A DNA stretch of 41,276 nt from an uncultured Lamprocystis sp. (GTDB taxonomy: Bacteria; Pseudomonadota; Gammaproteobacteria; Chromatiales; Chromatiaceae), in the NCBI RefSeq assembly GCF_903933125.1, contig NZ_CAIZIZ010000333.1:1-41276 (forward strand), read 5' to 3'. Shown here in pieces: positions 33,799 through 41,163 of the stretch. Each line of letters begins with the position of its first letter. Positions within the stretch are counted from its first letter, which is position 1. The translations under genes were made by a program, and so were the position numbers. Under the pieces are notes generated by a model. The model saw nothing but the letters and a program-made list of their open reading frames with translations, had not been told where the DNA came from and ran no database searches.

Positions 33799-33853
33799 CG
33801 ACATCCAATCCGATGATGGGTGGTCACAGAGGTTCCGGACATCACCGAACGCC

Positions 33854-35398
33854 CTACAGCGTCTCGACCTCAAAGCCGACCACCCCGCGCTGTTCACGGC
33901 TGAATTCTATGCCGATCAGATGGATCGGCTGGCCAAGCGCGCGGTATGGGGCCGCATAGCCACGGTCCTTGAGCTGTTGCAGCGCCCGCCCGGCGGGTTC
34001 GAGTTCGACCACCTTGAATTCGAACAGCCAAATCCGGCCATTGAATTTCAGCGTCAGATCGACCCGGCCCTGACGGCTGGCGTCCTCCGCCGTCAAGTCC
34101 AGGCCCAGCGCGGCCAGGTGACTGTAGAATACGCTGGCGTAATAGTTCTCATAACGGGCGATGGGATTGCCGGTATGCCAGTGAAAGGGAATGGCGGCAA
34201 ACAGGCTGTCGAGATGGGCGCGCAGGCCCGCGAAATCCGTCGCCGCCAGCAAATCGTAGAGTCGGCTCGTCAGCTCGCTGGCGCGTCCCGGCTGGCCGGT
34301 CAGCGCCTTGACCAAGCTGTCGTTCAGCGCGCTCTCGACCTCCAGATTGGGATAGCCCAGGGTGTATTCGCGTCGGGCGCCAAGCTGCCGCGTGCCGGTG
34401 AAGGTGAGATAACCGGTCTGCCACAGCAGCGCCTCGGTGGCCAGATGATCCACATCGAAGGCCGACAGCAGTGCTTCGTCGGCGCGCAGACGCGCCAGAC
34501 TTGGGGTGAAAAAGCCACGCTGCATCAGCAGGTCCACCAGAAAAGTCGGCGTACCGGTTTCGAACCACCAGGTTCGGAATTCGCGCTCCTGAAACAGCAG
34601 CAGCAGATCGAAGGGATTGTAAACGGCCGCGCCGGTCCAGTTGTAACCGTTGTACCAGCGGCGGATCGCGTCCCGATCCAGCCCGGAAAGTTCGGGGGCG
34701 AAAATGGTCTCGACATCCTGCTCGGTATAGCCGCACAGGGCGGAATAATCGGCAGAAACTGTGATATCACGCAGGTTATTGAGCCCCGAGAAAATGCTTA
34801 CCTTGCTGAACTTGCTCACCCCGGTGATGAACACAAAGCGGACATGCGCGTCGTTGTCCTTGATGACTGAATACAGATCGCGCAGCCCGTCGCGGGTGGC
34901 GCGCGCGGTGTCGGGGTCAGTGAGATTGTCGAGGATCGGCTTGTCATATTCGTCGACCAGCACTACCACCCGTTGACCAGTCGCGGCATGGGTCTGTTGG
35001 ATCAAGCGGGAAAACCGTCCGGACAGACTCGGTGCCTCGACCGTCAGGCCGAGCCGCAGGGCATTGTCGTCGAGCACCTCGCGGATCTTGTCGTCCAGTT
35101 CCGCCCGGCTGCGCACGAGACCGCCGCCGAAGCTGATCCGGATGATCGGATAGCGGGTGGCCCAGTCCCAGTGCGGATGGATCGCCAGACCGCGGAACAG
35201 CGCCTCGTTGCCGGCGAAGAGTTCCCCCAGGGTATCGAGCAACAGCGACTTGCCGAAGCGGCGCGGGCGCGACAGAAAATACTGGGTGCCTTCGTCGGTC
35301 AACTGCCGGATGAAGCCGGTCTTATCGACATAGTAATGATCATCCGCGCGGATCTTGGCGAAGGTCTGGATGCCGATCGGCAGTCTGTGGCGGTGCAT
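33854..35398 (-). CDS. AAA-ATPase-like / PD-(D/E)XK nuclease-fold protein
   Basis: A 514-residue protein of the large AAA-ATPase_like plus PDDEXK_9 family. The N-terminal part shows YYVDKTGFI, a Walker A variant RPRRFGKS (44-51) and Walker B VVLVDEYDKPIL (from 145). The C-terminal part carries a PD-(D/E)XK nuclease core with Asp447 (GRVDLTLKF), Glu460 and Lys462 (FEFK). Proteins of this type are often present in many copies per genome in sulfur bacteria and Bacteroidetes. Their role is unclear; defence or mobile DNA turnover have been suggested. ATG at 35398 gives the usual N-terminus (LPIGIQTFAKIR). It stands alone on its strand. All catalytic motifs look intact. Confidence 0.87.
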   Translation of the reverse strand: MHRHRLPIGIQTFAKIRADDHYYVDKTGFIRQLTDEGTQYFLSRPRRFGKSLLLDTLGELFAGNEALFRGLAIHPHWDWATRYPIIRISFGGGLVRSRAELDDKIREVLDDNALRLGLTVEAPSLSGRFSRLIQQTHAATGQRVVVLVDEYDKPILDNLTDPDTARATRDGLRDLYSVIKDNDAHVRFVFITGVSKFSKVSIFSGLNNLRDITVSADYSALCGYTEQDVETIFAPELSGLDRDAIRRWYNGYNWTGAAVYNPFDLLLLFQEREFRTWWFETGTPTFLVDLLMQRGFFTPSLARLRADEALLSAFDVDHLATEALLWQTGYLTFTGTRQLGARREYTLGYPNLEVESALNDSLVKALTGQPGRASELTSRLYDLLAATDFAGLRAHLDSLFAAIPFHWHTGNPIARYENYYASVFYSHLAALGLDLTAEDASRQGRVDLTLKFNGRIWLFEFKVVELEPAGRALQQLKDRGYAAPYRALGQPIHLIGIEFSREQRGVVGFEVETL

Positions 35399-35570
35399 GG
35401 CGGGCCTCGGCAGCGGGGATATCACGCAGCGGTGTTCAGGGTAACGGGGGTAGTGCTGCAATCTACGAGTTCGCGAAGGGGGAAGGAAGCGGTCATCCCA
35501 TGAGTTTTCGATTTTTTCAGGTCAAAGTTGCGGAGTTTCCCCTACAGATCATAGGACTACCGTCCGGCGT

Positions 35571-35631
35571 GGAGTGCTATCAGAAACATATTTCGTGGTA
35601 CGTCCCCTATTTCCCCGTCCCCTATTTCCCC
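35571..35631. repeat. Copy 1 of a 60-bp dispersed repeat
   Basis: The segment beginning GGAGTGCTATCAGAAA and continuing through GTGGTACG to GTCCCCTATTTCCCC is repeated, with a few changes, at 37339-37404 in the same orientation. This copy also contains a short internal duplication of the CCCCTATTTCCCC end. It lies in the 342-nt gap between the nuclease start and the tumA1 stop, where I see no gene. The preceding 15-mer CTACCGTCCGGCGTG (35557-35571) also occurs at 30697-30711. Confidence 0.7.
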
Positions 35632-35740
35632 TCGTGGCTGTTGGCGCGGCAGCGACCGTGCCTCGCCTTCCTGGTCTCCCGCCTCGCGGGCGAAGCGCTC
35701 CCATCTCATGACGCAGGACATATTGGCTTGCTGCCCCAGT

Positions 35741-36097
35741 TCAGGCCGCATCCCGGATGGCCGCGTGGATCAGGACCTCATCGTAGGGGGCGGACAGGGC
35801 GCCGTTGTCGTCAAGCGCCAGGAGTCCCAATTCGACCAGCGCGGCCACGTCGGTCTGTACCTCCAGCGGGTCGCGGTCAAGCCGCTTGGCCAATTGCAGG
35901 GCAGCGAGCCCAGGATGGGCGGCGAGGCAGCGCATCAGGTCCATGCGTGCCTCGGTGATGGTGGTAAACAACTCATGCAGACTGCCAAAGGTGACCCTGG
36001 GTGCGATGGCTTGCCCGGCCTCGGCGCGGTGCCAGGTCTCGGCGAATGCACGCAGTGCCGCTGCCGGCTGCATAACGCTGATCTCGATTCGGTTCAT
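35741..36097 (-). CDS. Antitoxin-like winged-helix protein (TumA/HVO_A0114 type), copy 1
   Basis: A 118-residue protein resembling the DNA-binding antitoxins annotated as HVO_A0114 family, partners of TumE toxins. Visible features are an N-terminal segment containing ALRAFAETWHRAEAG and VTFGSLHELFTTITEARMDL, then a winged-helix-like part (LAALQLAKRLDRDPLEVQTDVAALVELGLLALDD, of which the core is LDRDPLEVQTDVAALVEL). A very strong ribosome-binding site (GGAGGTGGGA) lies before the ATG, and the ATG overlaps the toxin stop (ATGA). Toxin-first order and strong translation of the antitoxin fit a toxin-antitoxin pair. A second pair with the same layout is at 37782-38416. Confidence 0.8.
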   Translation of the reverse strand: MNRIEISVMQPAAALRAFAETWHRAEAGQAIAPRVTFGSLHELFTTITEARMDLMRCLAAHPGLAALQLAKRLDRDPLEVQTDVAALVELGLLALDDNGALSAPYDEVLIHAAIRDAA

Positions 36098-36384
36098 TCC
36101 CACCTCCAGCCCGCCAGACGGGCGCAATCGTCGCGGAAATCGGCCAGCAATCGTTCCACGGACAGGAAGCGATAGGGTTCCTCCCGATCGCCGTAATGGC
36201 GATGGTCGCCCTTGCCGGTCTCATTGTCGTAGCGCACCAGGCAGGTGCCCGCCAGGCCGCAGTAGAGCCGGTACTTCAGGCCGTGCGGCCGGTCGGCGGT
36301 CCGCGTCGGGAGCGCCCAGACCACCATCTCGACCCTCGCGTCGCCTTGGCAATCGGAAAAACGGAACAGTTGACGGGCCTTCAT
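36094..36384 (-). CDS. TumE/DUF6516-family toxin-like protein, copy 1
   Basis: A 96-residue protein of the DUF6516 (TumE) family. Core motifs: MVVWALPTRTADRPHGLKYR, VRYDNETGKGDHRHYG and an end containing VERLLADFRDD. The invariant RYDNExGKGDHRH motif is intact and probably forms the active or binding site. ATG at 36384 is preferred over a TTG at 36402. The gene overlaps the antitoxin by 4 nt (ATGA), and its own start overlaps the stop of the shifted VapB-like remnant upstream (also ATGA). The toxic activity of this family is not something I can state from the sequence. Confidence 0.82.
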   Translation of the reverse strand: MKARQLFRFSDCQGDARVEMVVWALPTRTADRPHGLKYRLYCGLAGTCLVRYDNETGKGDHRHYGDREEPYRFLSVERLLADFRDDCARLAGWRWE

Positions 36385-36555
36385 GAAAGATTGATGGGCC
36401 AAATGGATTTTGTGTGTCGCTTACTCCCAAGGCGCGCGCCGCCACCCGCGGGCTCAGTCAGGCGCTCTGTCTGCTCGCGCAAGTGCGCTCGCTACGACCG
36501 CGGAGAGGCTCTCGTTGGTCAGTTGCGAGATCTCGCGCGTGAGTCGAAGCCAGAA
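36381..36555 (-). pseudogene. VapB-like antitoxin remnant, frameshifted and 5'-truncated
   Basis: On the - strand the frame at 36549-36486 reads LRLTREISQLTNESLSAVV, the pattern of VapB-type antitoxins (LxRExxxLTxESLxxAV). Removing one T from GCACTTGCGC (36477-36486) restores a continuation ALREQTERLTEPAGGG that matches the usual VapB ending ALRERLERL. Without the correction the frame ends at 36454. The 5' end is replaced by sequence next to a palindromic repeat at 36586-36610. No VapC follows; the corrected frame instead ends in an ATGA overlap with tumE1. Confidence 0.5.
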
Positions 36556-36896
36556 CACGCAGGAAGCCGCCTGACCGGCGGAAACGTTGGGCCTCCTTCG
36601 TCGGCCCAACCTACGGGCTTCTGTATTTCGTTGCGGTACTCTGCCTGTCGCGCCAGCCAGGTGCGATAGACACTCGCCCATTCACCGAAGTCCAGTGTCC
36701 AACGGTCGTCCTCCGGCTCTTCGCCGTTCATATAGGCAGGATAGAAGGTCTCGGAGCGCAGACCATACTTGCGCTCGAAACCGAGCAGATCCTCCTCCAG
36801 CGCGTGAATATCCGAAAGAATCTCGAGGTGTTTCATCGCCAGAATTTCCAAAGCTTGCGTGTTGCGGTTGCGCTTGGTCGGCCCATAACCTTTCAT
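36519..36896 (-). CDS. Small acidic helical protein, 3' end altered by a repeat
   Basis: A 125-residue open frame. The central part (about 21-93) is a conserved-looking helical domain: MKHLEILSDIHALEEDLLGF, FERKYGLRSETFYPAYMNGE and FGEWASVYRTWLARQ. It resembles small proteins of unknown function that I recall beside toxin-antitoxin genes. ATG at 36896 overlaps the stop of the ParD-like gene (ATGA), which supports this start; ATG at 36836 is the alternative. From about residue 94 on, the frame runs into a GTTGGGC...GCCCAAC palindromic repeat (36586-36610) and beyond, so the last 30 residues are probably not ancestral. It may be the partner of the broken ParD-like gene. No function is assigned. 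Confidence 0.6.
   Translation of the reverse strand: MKGYGPTKRNRNTQALEILAMKHLEILSDIHALEEDLLGFERKYGLRSETFYPAYMNGEEPEDDRWTLDFGEWASVYRTWLARQAEYRNEIQKPVGWADEGGPTFPPVRRLPACSGFDSRARSRN
36586..36610. repeat. Palindromic repeat inside the 3' end of a small gene
   Basis: GTTGGGCC (36586-36593) pairs with GGCCCAAC (36603-36610) around CTCCTTCGTC-type loop sequence, followed by CTACGGGC. It is of the common GTAGGTTGGGC intergenic repeat type. It separates the VapB-like remnant from the upstream small gene and replaces the natural ends of both. Confidence 0.6.
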
Positions 36897-37162
36897 GCAG
36901 GCCCCAAGGGTTCGGCGGATCGGCGCCGACCGGTTGCGTTTTCCGGAGGTAGGCGCCGGTCCGCGTCGGCGAGCCCCTCCTGAACCTGCGCGCGCAGTTC
37001 CCCTAACTTCCGTTCCTGCAAGGCCCGCTTGTGCCGCCAGTCGCGCAGAGCTTCGCGGATGATCTCACTGCTGGAGGCGTACTCGCAGGTCTACACGGCG
37101 CCGCGCACGGTCTGGGCCATCTCGGCGGTCAGTGTGATGGTGATACGCTCGATGGTGCTCAT
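36893..37162 (-). pseudogene. ParD-like antitoxin gene with in-frame amber codon
   Basis: Reading from ATG 37162 on the - strand gives MSTIERITITLTAEMAQTV and RGAV, then TAG at 37093-37091 (codon 24), then TCEYASSSEIIREALRDWR and HKRALQERKLGEL in the same frame to TGA at 36895-36893. The pattern (RITITLTxEM..VR.AV..GEYASSSEIIREALRDW) is the ribbon-helix-helix antitoxin ParD. The stop codon sits where relatives carry Glu or a similar residue, so a single change explains it. The frame ends in an ATGA overlap with the next gene, as if it had been the first gene of a pair. No ParE is recognisable. Confidence 0.7.
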
Positions 37163-37338
37163 GAGTATGAGGTTATCATGGCGGTGTTGCGAGGAGGCCG
37201 GCTTTCGAGTGTCCGTTGTGGTGGTCGAGAACCTGGACGACCGGTGCTGAGGTGTCCCACGGCCCAGCCGGCGTCGTCTCGTGACGACCTGGCCCCGACG
37301 CGCCTTAATCTATTTCAGCTTTCCGCCAGAAGTCTCGC

Positions 37339-37404
37339 GGGGAGTGCTATCAGAAAACTATTTTGTGGTACGCCCTTTATTCCCCCACGTCCCCTATTTC
37401 CCCG
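37339..37404. repeat. Copy 2 of the 60-bp dispersed repeat
   Basis: Same orientation as the copy at 35571-35631: GGAGTGCTATCAGAAA, TTTTGTGGTACG and GTCCCCTATTTCCCC are kept with small changes. The two copies bracket tumA1, tumE1 and the two decayed antitoxin genes. Within the gap 37163-37781 there is also a hairpin, GGTCTTGCCTCTTGCC (37526-37541) against GGCAAGACGCAAGACC (37550-37565), and I find no gene. Confidence 0.7.
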
Positions 37405-37653
37405 ATGGACCCCGCTCCTAGCCCCGTTGTCCCCACGCCACTACCGCCCCAGCAAGCCCTTGATGTTCGTCAAGACCTGGAGCCCGACGGTGAAGGCATC
37501 GGAAGGCACCGAAGGTACCGGGTCAGGTCTTGCCTCTTGCCTCCTGTCAGGCAAGACGCAAGACCCCATTCCCTGGATCTCTTGAGCGGTTGACCATCCG
37601 GGCGGTTCGCTTCGACCCGCCGCGCCCTGCGCATTGACGTTCACGGCAAAGCC

Positions 37654-37659
37654 TTGACA
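37654..37659 (+). promoter_or_regulatory. Consensus -35 box upstream of the second TumE gene
   Basis: TTGACA at 37654-37659 is a perfect -35 hexamer 122 nt before the ATG at 37782, but at the right distance only poor -10 matches are present (TCCACT at 37677-37682). It is a candidate promoter for the second toxin-antitoxin pair. Confidence 0.25.
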
Positions 37660-37781
37660 AATCCAAAGAAGCCTGCTCCACTTCGATCGACTCGGAGTCC
37701 GAAACGGATCGACGGCTCAGGGTCGCTAGAGATTCATTGCCGCGATCAGGACGCATCAACACGTTTTCCGTACCCTGCGAA

Positions 37782-38066
37782 ATGAATGCGACACTACGGA
37801 TCCGGGCGAAAGAAGTCGACGATGAGGGCTCGCTCATCGCGGTAGTGGTTTGGGATTTGCCGGAACCGCTACCGCCGTGCACTCATTTGTACAAATACCG
37901 ACTTTTCTACGGTACAGCGACCGAAGAGCGCGTGCGCTACGACAACGAACGAGGCAAAGGCGATCATCGCCACTTCCGCGGTAACGAAGAAAGCTACAGT
38001 TTTTCCACGATCGAGCAACTTCTGGCCGACTTCAGACAAGACATTCAGGCGTGGAGACGTTTATGA
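37782..38066 (+). CDS. TumE/DUF6516-family toxin-like protein, copy 2
   Basis: A 94-residue paralogue of the protein at 36094-36384. It keeps VVVWDLPEPLPPCTHLYKYR, the hallmark VRYDNERGKGDHRHFRG, and the ending containing IEQLLADFRQD. Identity to copy 1 is limited outside these motifs, so the two pairs are not a recent duplication. ATG at 37782 is taken as the start because it fits the family length; its ribosome-binding site is weak. The stop overlaps the antitoxin start by 4 nt (ATGA), the same junction as in copy 1. Both toxin-like genes look intact. Confidence 0.8.
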   Translation: MNATLRIRAKEVDDEGSLIAVVVWDLPEPLPPCTHLYKYRLFYGTATEERVRYDNERGKGDHRHFRGNEESYSFSTIEQLLADFRQDIQAWRRL

Positions 38067-38416
38067 AGGCAATTATTGAAGTTGCGCCCCCTGGCTCGAT
38101 CTTTCGCACCGCCCAACAGCAGTTTGCCGAATCGCGCTCCGGCAAGACGCCTGATTTTCGGCTCAGCTTCGCGTCGGCGAAAATCCTCTTTGCCAACCTC
38201 ACGCCCGCTCGCCTGGAACTCCTGGATACGCTTCGGCGCATCGGCCCCTGCACGCTCGCGACGTTGGCGCGGGTCGTGGCAAGCACCGATCCCGATGTCC
38301 AGACCGACATTGCGAGTCTCGAGTTCCTTGGGTTAGTGGAACGAGATGACGCCGGTGACTTGACTGTCCCTTACGAGTCGGTAGAAATCATTCTTCCGCT
38401 GGCGCAGGTCGCCTGA
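38063..38416 (+). CDS. Antitoxin-like winged-helix protein (TumA/HVO_A0114 type), copy 2
   Basis: A 117-residue protein paralogous to the one at 35741-36097. Features: an N-terminal segment (VAPPGSIFRTAQQQFAESRS), LSFASAKILFANLTPARLEL, and a winged-helix-like part with TLATLARVVASTDPDVQTDI and SLEFLGLVERDDAGDL. GGAG precedes the ATG, which overlaps the toxin stop (ATGA). The GTG at 38051 is possible but would enlarge the overlap. Downstream, 38417-38589 contains a 27-bp imperfect direct repeat and no gene. Confidence 0.78.
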   Translation: MKAIIEVAPPGSIFRTAQQQFAESRSGKTPDFRLSFASAKILFANLTPARLELLDTLRRIGPCTLATLARVVASTDPDVQTDIASLEFLGLVERDDAGDLTVPYESVEIILPLAQVA

Positions 38417-38510
38417 TCGGTGTTGTGCTGATTGCGCGATGCTTGCGTCGCCGAACTGCCGCAGCCGAGATCTGGTGACCGTTTCCTGATTTTTTCCATC
38501 CCAGACGTTG

Positions 38511-38573
38511 AATTGAGTAAACTGTCATCGGGGTTCCCTCTGTCCGAATTAAGTATACTGTCCCCGGAATTCC
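38511..38573. repeat. 27-bp imperfect direct repeat
   Basis: AATTGAGTAAACTGTC... (38511-38537) and AATTAAGTATACTGTC... (38547-38573) are two copies of the same 27-bp unit, ending in GGTTCC and GAATTCC-like sequence, with 9 bp between. They lie between the second antitoxin gene and the converging beta-helix gene. The AAGTATACTGTCCCCGGAATT form is familiar from the edges of decayed insertion sequences. Confidence 0.6.
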
Positions 38574-38589
38574 TTATGACCAAGGCCCG

Positions 38590-40737
38590 CTAGGGTATTA
38601 TGACGGTCACTTGCTTCACCGCCTGATTGTTGGCTTCAGTGGACTCGGTGGTATCGCACCAACTGTCCACGTAGGCGCGCAGGGTCTTGGCGCCCGCGGC
38701 ACCGGCGCGCAGCCCGGAAAAGGTCAGCGTCTTGGTCGCATTGGCGGCCAGGGTGCCGATGCTGGCGTAGTCGTTGCCATCGGCCCCGCAGGTCTGCACC
38801 GTCGGTTGATTGACCCAGACATCCAGATAGCCGCCATCGCCACTGACCGCGCCTTGGTTCTTGACCGTGACGGCCAGGTTGAAGGTGCCTCTGGCCAGGG
38901 GATTGCCCGGGCTCACGACCATGCTGGTCACCAGGAAATCGGGGGCCGGCGGCTTGACGGTATAGGTCTTGGCCAGCTGGTTGTTGGTCTCATCCAGTTC
39001 CCTGGCCTGGCACTTGCTATCCACGAAGGCGCGCAGGGTCTTGCTCCCGGACGCGCCCGCGGCCAGTCCGCTGACCGTGACCGTTCTGGTGGTTCCCGGC
39101 GCCAGGCTGGTCAGCGTGACCGACTTGTGACCCAGGGCACCGCAGGGCGGCTGAGCCGATTGATTGGCCCAGACTTGTAGGGTCCCCGGCACACCCGCCA
39201 GGGTACCGCGGTTCCTGACCGTGATCGCCGCGCTGAAGCTGGTGTTGGCGAAGGGACTGCCGGGCGTGAGGACCATCGCGCTCACCTGGAAGTCGGGCGT
39301 GCCGCTACCGTCGTTGAACTCGTAGGCGCCAATGTCCACCGCCGCCCCCAGCAGGCGCGGGCCGCCGCCCAGATCGGTCGCGGGCAGGTCTGGGGTCGCG
39401 GGATAGCCGGCATCGATCATGGGAGAGCCGGCCCGCAGGTGCAGGTCGCCGGCGGCCTGGTTGGCGAACAGCGGGTCGACGCCATTGAGATTGCCGGGTG
39501 GGATCGTAATTGGGAGCGTGATCGCAAAGCCGATCGGTGTCTGATCGAAGTTGTTGGCGCGCAGGGTGACAGGTGTCGGGAGGTAGTCGCCGTCGCCGTC
39601 GTTTTCGATCTCGATGTCTGCGCCGTTGTTCTCATCGGCCACGTTGTCCAAAAACAGGTTGTTGTAAAGCGTTGCCGAGAGCGCGGTTTCGGAGTCGGTG
39701 AGCCTAAGATTGAGTCCACCACCAAGGTCCGCACTATTGCCCACAATGGAGTTATTGGTGAGCCTAAGCGTAGCGGTACTTGTGCCAAAATAGAAGCCGT
39801 AATCGATATACGCACCACCGCCATCGGCACTTGTATTGCCGGTAATGCTGTTGTTGGCGAGCGTAACGATGTCGCCGTGGAGGATCTCTACACCGCCGCC
39901 TTGGTTGCGCCCCGTATTGTTCTTGATGCTGTTGTTGGTGAGCGCAGCGGTGTGGGCATAGCGAATAGATGTGCCGCCACCATAGCTAGCCGTATTGCCG
40001 GTGATACTGTTGTTGGTGAGCGTGGCGGTGGTGGCGCCTAAATATACGCCGCCCCCGTAGGTTGACGTATTGCCCGTAATGCTGTTGTCGGTGAGCGTGG
40101 CGGTGGTGGCCTCGATACATGCACCGCCTCCGTAGCTGAAGAAAGCGGTGACCTTATTATTTTCAATCCGATTGCGCTTGACCATCACTGTTCCGTCGCT
40201 ATTTGCATAGAGACCGCCCCCATATCCATCGTCAGTCGTGCGCTTACCATTGCGCAAAGTCAGCCCTTCAACCAGAAAAGCAGCGGCCAAATCCGGGGCC
40301 GATAGCACCAGTACCGTGTTGGTCTGATTGCCGTCCAGGATCGTATTGACCGGATTGAGCACCCGGCTGGCGCAGCCTGCCGTGTAACCACCCAGCACGC
40401 TCAGCTTGTTGACCTGAGTGCTGGCGTAGACGAAGTTGCCGACATAGGTGCCCTGGACGATGTGTACCTCGTCGTCCGCGCCGTTGGTGGCGGCCGTGCT
40501 AAGCGCGGTCTTGAGGGTCGCGGCGCTGTTCACACAGAAGGTGGCCGCACCGGCCGGGGCGGCCAGGCCGAACAGCGCCAGCATCCCGGCGACTAAATTC
40601 GGGCCGACCGGGGTTACCTGGCCCTTGGAACGCCCCCTCAGCCAACCGGCCCTGATGGTCGCCCGGCGGGCCGCGTGCGGGGCTCCCGGAGACCTGGACA
40701 GGTGGGTAAACAGAAACACCGCGGATCGGACGAACAT
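38590..40737 (-). CDS. Secreted right-handed beta-helix protein with two CARDB domains
   Basis: A 715-residue surface or secreted protein. Residues about 66-470 form a parallel beta-helix with repeated turns of the form LTNNSITGNTASYGGG (several near-identical copies at about 205-330) and end in a choice-of-anchor-Q-like block (AGSPMIDAGYPATPDLP, VDIGAYEFNDGSG). Two CARDB (cell-adhesion-related) domains follow, about 480-590 and 600-712, each opening with DFxVxxMVxxPGxP and closing with an ETNNQ/EANNQ motif. A signal peptide core (VAGMLALFGLAAPAGA) ends near residue 65, so the N-terminal extension is about 50 residues long; ATG at 40737 has GGGGAA upstream and is kept. It is probably an adhesin or matrix protein. 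A cyclic-di-GMP-type riboswitch precedes it. Confidence 0.85.
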   Translation of the reverse strand: MFVRSAVFLFTHLSRSPGAPHAARRATIRAGWLRGRSKGQVTPVGPNLVAGMLALFGLAAPAGAATFCVNSAATLKTALSTAATNGADDEVHIVQGTYVGNFVYASTQVNKLSVLGGYTAGCASRVLNPVNTILDGNQTNTVLVLSAPDLAAAFLVEGLTLRNGKRTTDDGYGGGLYANSDGTVMVKRNRIENNKVTAFFSYGGGACIEATTATLTDNSITGNTSTYGGGVYLGATTATLTNNSITGNTASYGGGTSIRYAHTAALTNNSIKNNTGRNQGGGVEILHGDIVTLANNSITGNTSADGGGAYIDYGFYFGTSTATLRLTNNSIVGNSADLGGGLNLRLTDSETALSATLYNNLFLDNVADENNGADIEIENDGDGDYLPTPVTLRANNFDQTPIGFAITLPITIPPGNLNGVDPLFANQAAGDLHLRAGSPMIDAGYPATPDLPATDLGGGPRLLGAAVDIGAYEFNDGSGTPDFQVSAMVLTPGSPFANTSFSAAITVRNRGTLAGVPGTLQVWANQSAQPPCGALGHKSVTLTSLAPGTTRTVTVSGLAAGASGSKTLRAFVDSKCQARELDETNNQLAKTYTVKPPAPDFLVTSMVVSPGNPLARGTFNLAVTVKNQGAVSGDGGYLDVWVNQPTVQTCGADGNDYASIGTLAANATKTLTFSGLRAGAAGAKTLRAYVDSWCDTTESTEANNQAVKQVTVIIP

Positions 40738-40822
40738 AAGATTCCCCTTGGCATGGATGAGTCGGCAAGGCGACGGGGTCCTGCCGCCCGGACCAGGGCG
40801 AAGGGGCCGACAAGCAGCGGGG

Positions 40823-40874
40823 GCGGGCGGGCTGGGCGCGCAGGCGTCTGGTCCGAGGCAACCCAGCCGCCCGC
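40823..40874 (-). promoter_or_regulatory. Predicted riboswitch expression-platform hairpin
   Basis: On the - strand GCGGGCGGCTGGG (40874-40862) can pair with CCCAGCCCGCCCGC (40836-40823), 13 base pairs with one bulge. The upstream arm lies within the 3' part of the GEMM aptamer, so the aptamer fold and this hairpin are mutually exclusive. No U-tract follows, so it is not a classic intrinsic terminator; control of translation, Rho access or pausing is more likely. A further pairing CGGACCAG with CTGGTCCG (40856-40849 and 40799-40792) could extend it. Confidence 0.5.
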
Positions 40875-40938
40875 CTGCGATTCAGGTGAGGGCCCGTGGC
40901 TCTGCGTCCGGGGCTTTCACCCCGTTTGCCATTTGTTC
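40853..40938 (-). ncRNA. Cyclic-di-GMP-I (GEMM-I) riboswitch aptamer
   Basis: The - strand shows the complete GEMM-I signature. ATGGCAAACGGGG leads into a P2 hairpin with a GAAA tetraloop (GGGGT-GAAA-GCCCC), followed by the invariant GGACGCA, then GAGCCACGGGCC, a P3 stem (CCTG-AATCG-CAGG) and GGCTGGGTTGCC, whose TTGCC pairs back with GGCAA of the start. The base corresponding to ligand-contacting G20 is G, which favours cyclic-di-GMP over cyclic GMP-AMP. It lies between a good promoter and the beta-helix/CARDB gene, about 115 nt before its ATG. Confidence 0.85.
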
Positions 40939-40963
40939 TCGAATGGAAAATAGCCGCTTTTTG

Positions 40964-40991
40964 ACTATAGCAGAAAACCTGGTACTGTCTA
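40964..40991 (-). promoter_or_regulatory. Extended -10 promoter driving the riboswitch leader
   Basis: On the - strand TAGACA (40991-40986; 5/6 to TTGACA), a 16-nt spacer and TGCTATAGT (40972-40964; extended -10, hexamer 5/6) form a strong sigma-70 promoter. Transcription would start near 40956, about 20 nt before the aptamer. Confidence 0.65.
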
Positions 40992-41163
40992 CTGAAGTTT
41001 CCTACTTTTAATTAATGAGAAATACACAATATGCAACGCGAAAAAGCGTACACGTATCGCGTCGTCCATTAGTGGTAGCTAATATACTGTATCAGCCGCT
41101 CAACGGCCTCGCTGGTGGCGCGAAATAGCGGCCTATTGCGATGACATTTCAGTGACTTAACGG

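Noticed and set aside
33920-34870. 316-residue + strand frame opposite the AAA/PD-(D/E)XK gene
   Set aside because: It is antisense to a protein with intact Walker and nuclease motifs.
39850-40130. Regularly spaced similar DNA blocks, considered as a CRISPR array
   Set aside because: They are in frame, encode beta-helix turns, and have no constant repeat with unique spacers.
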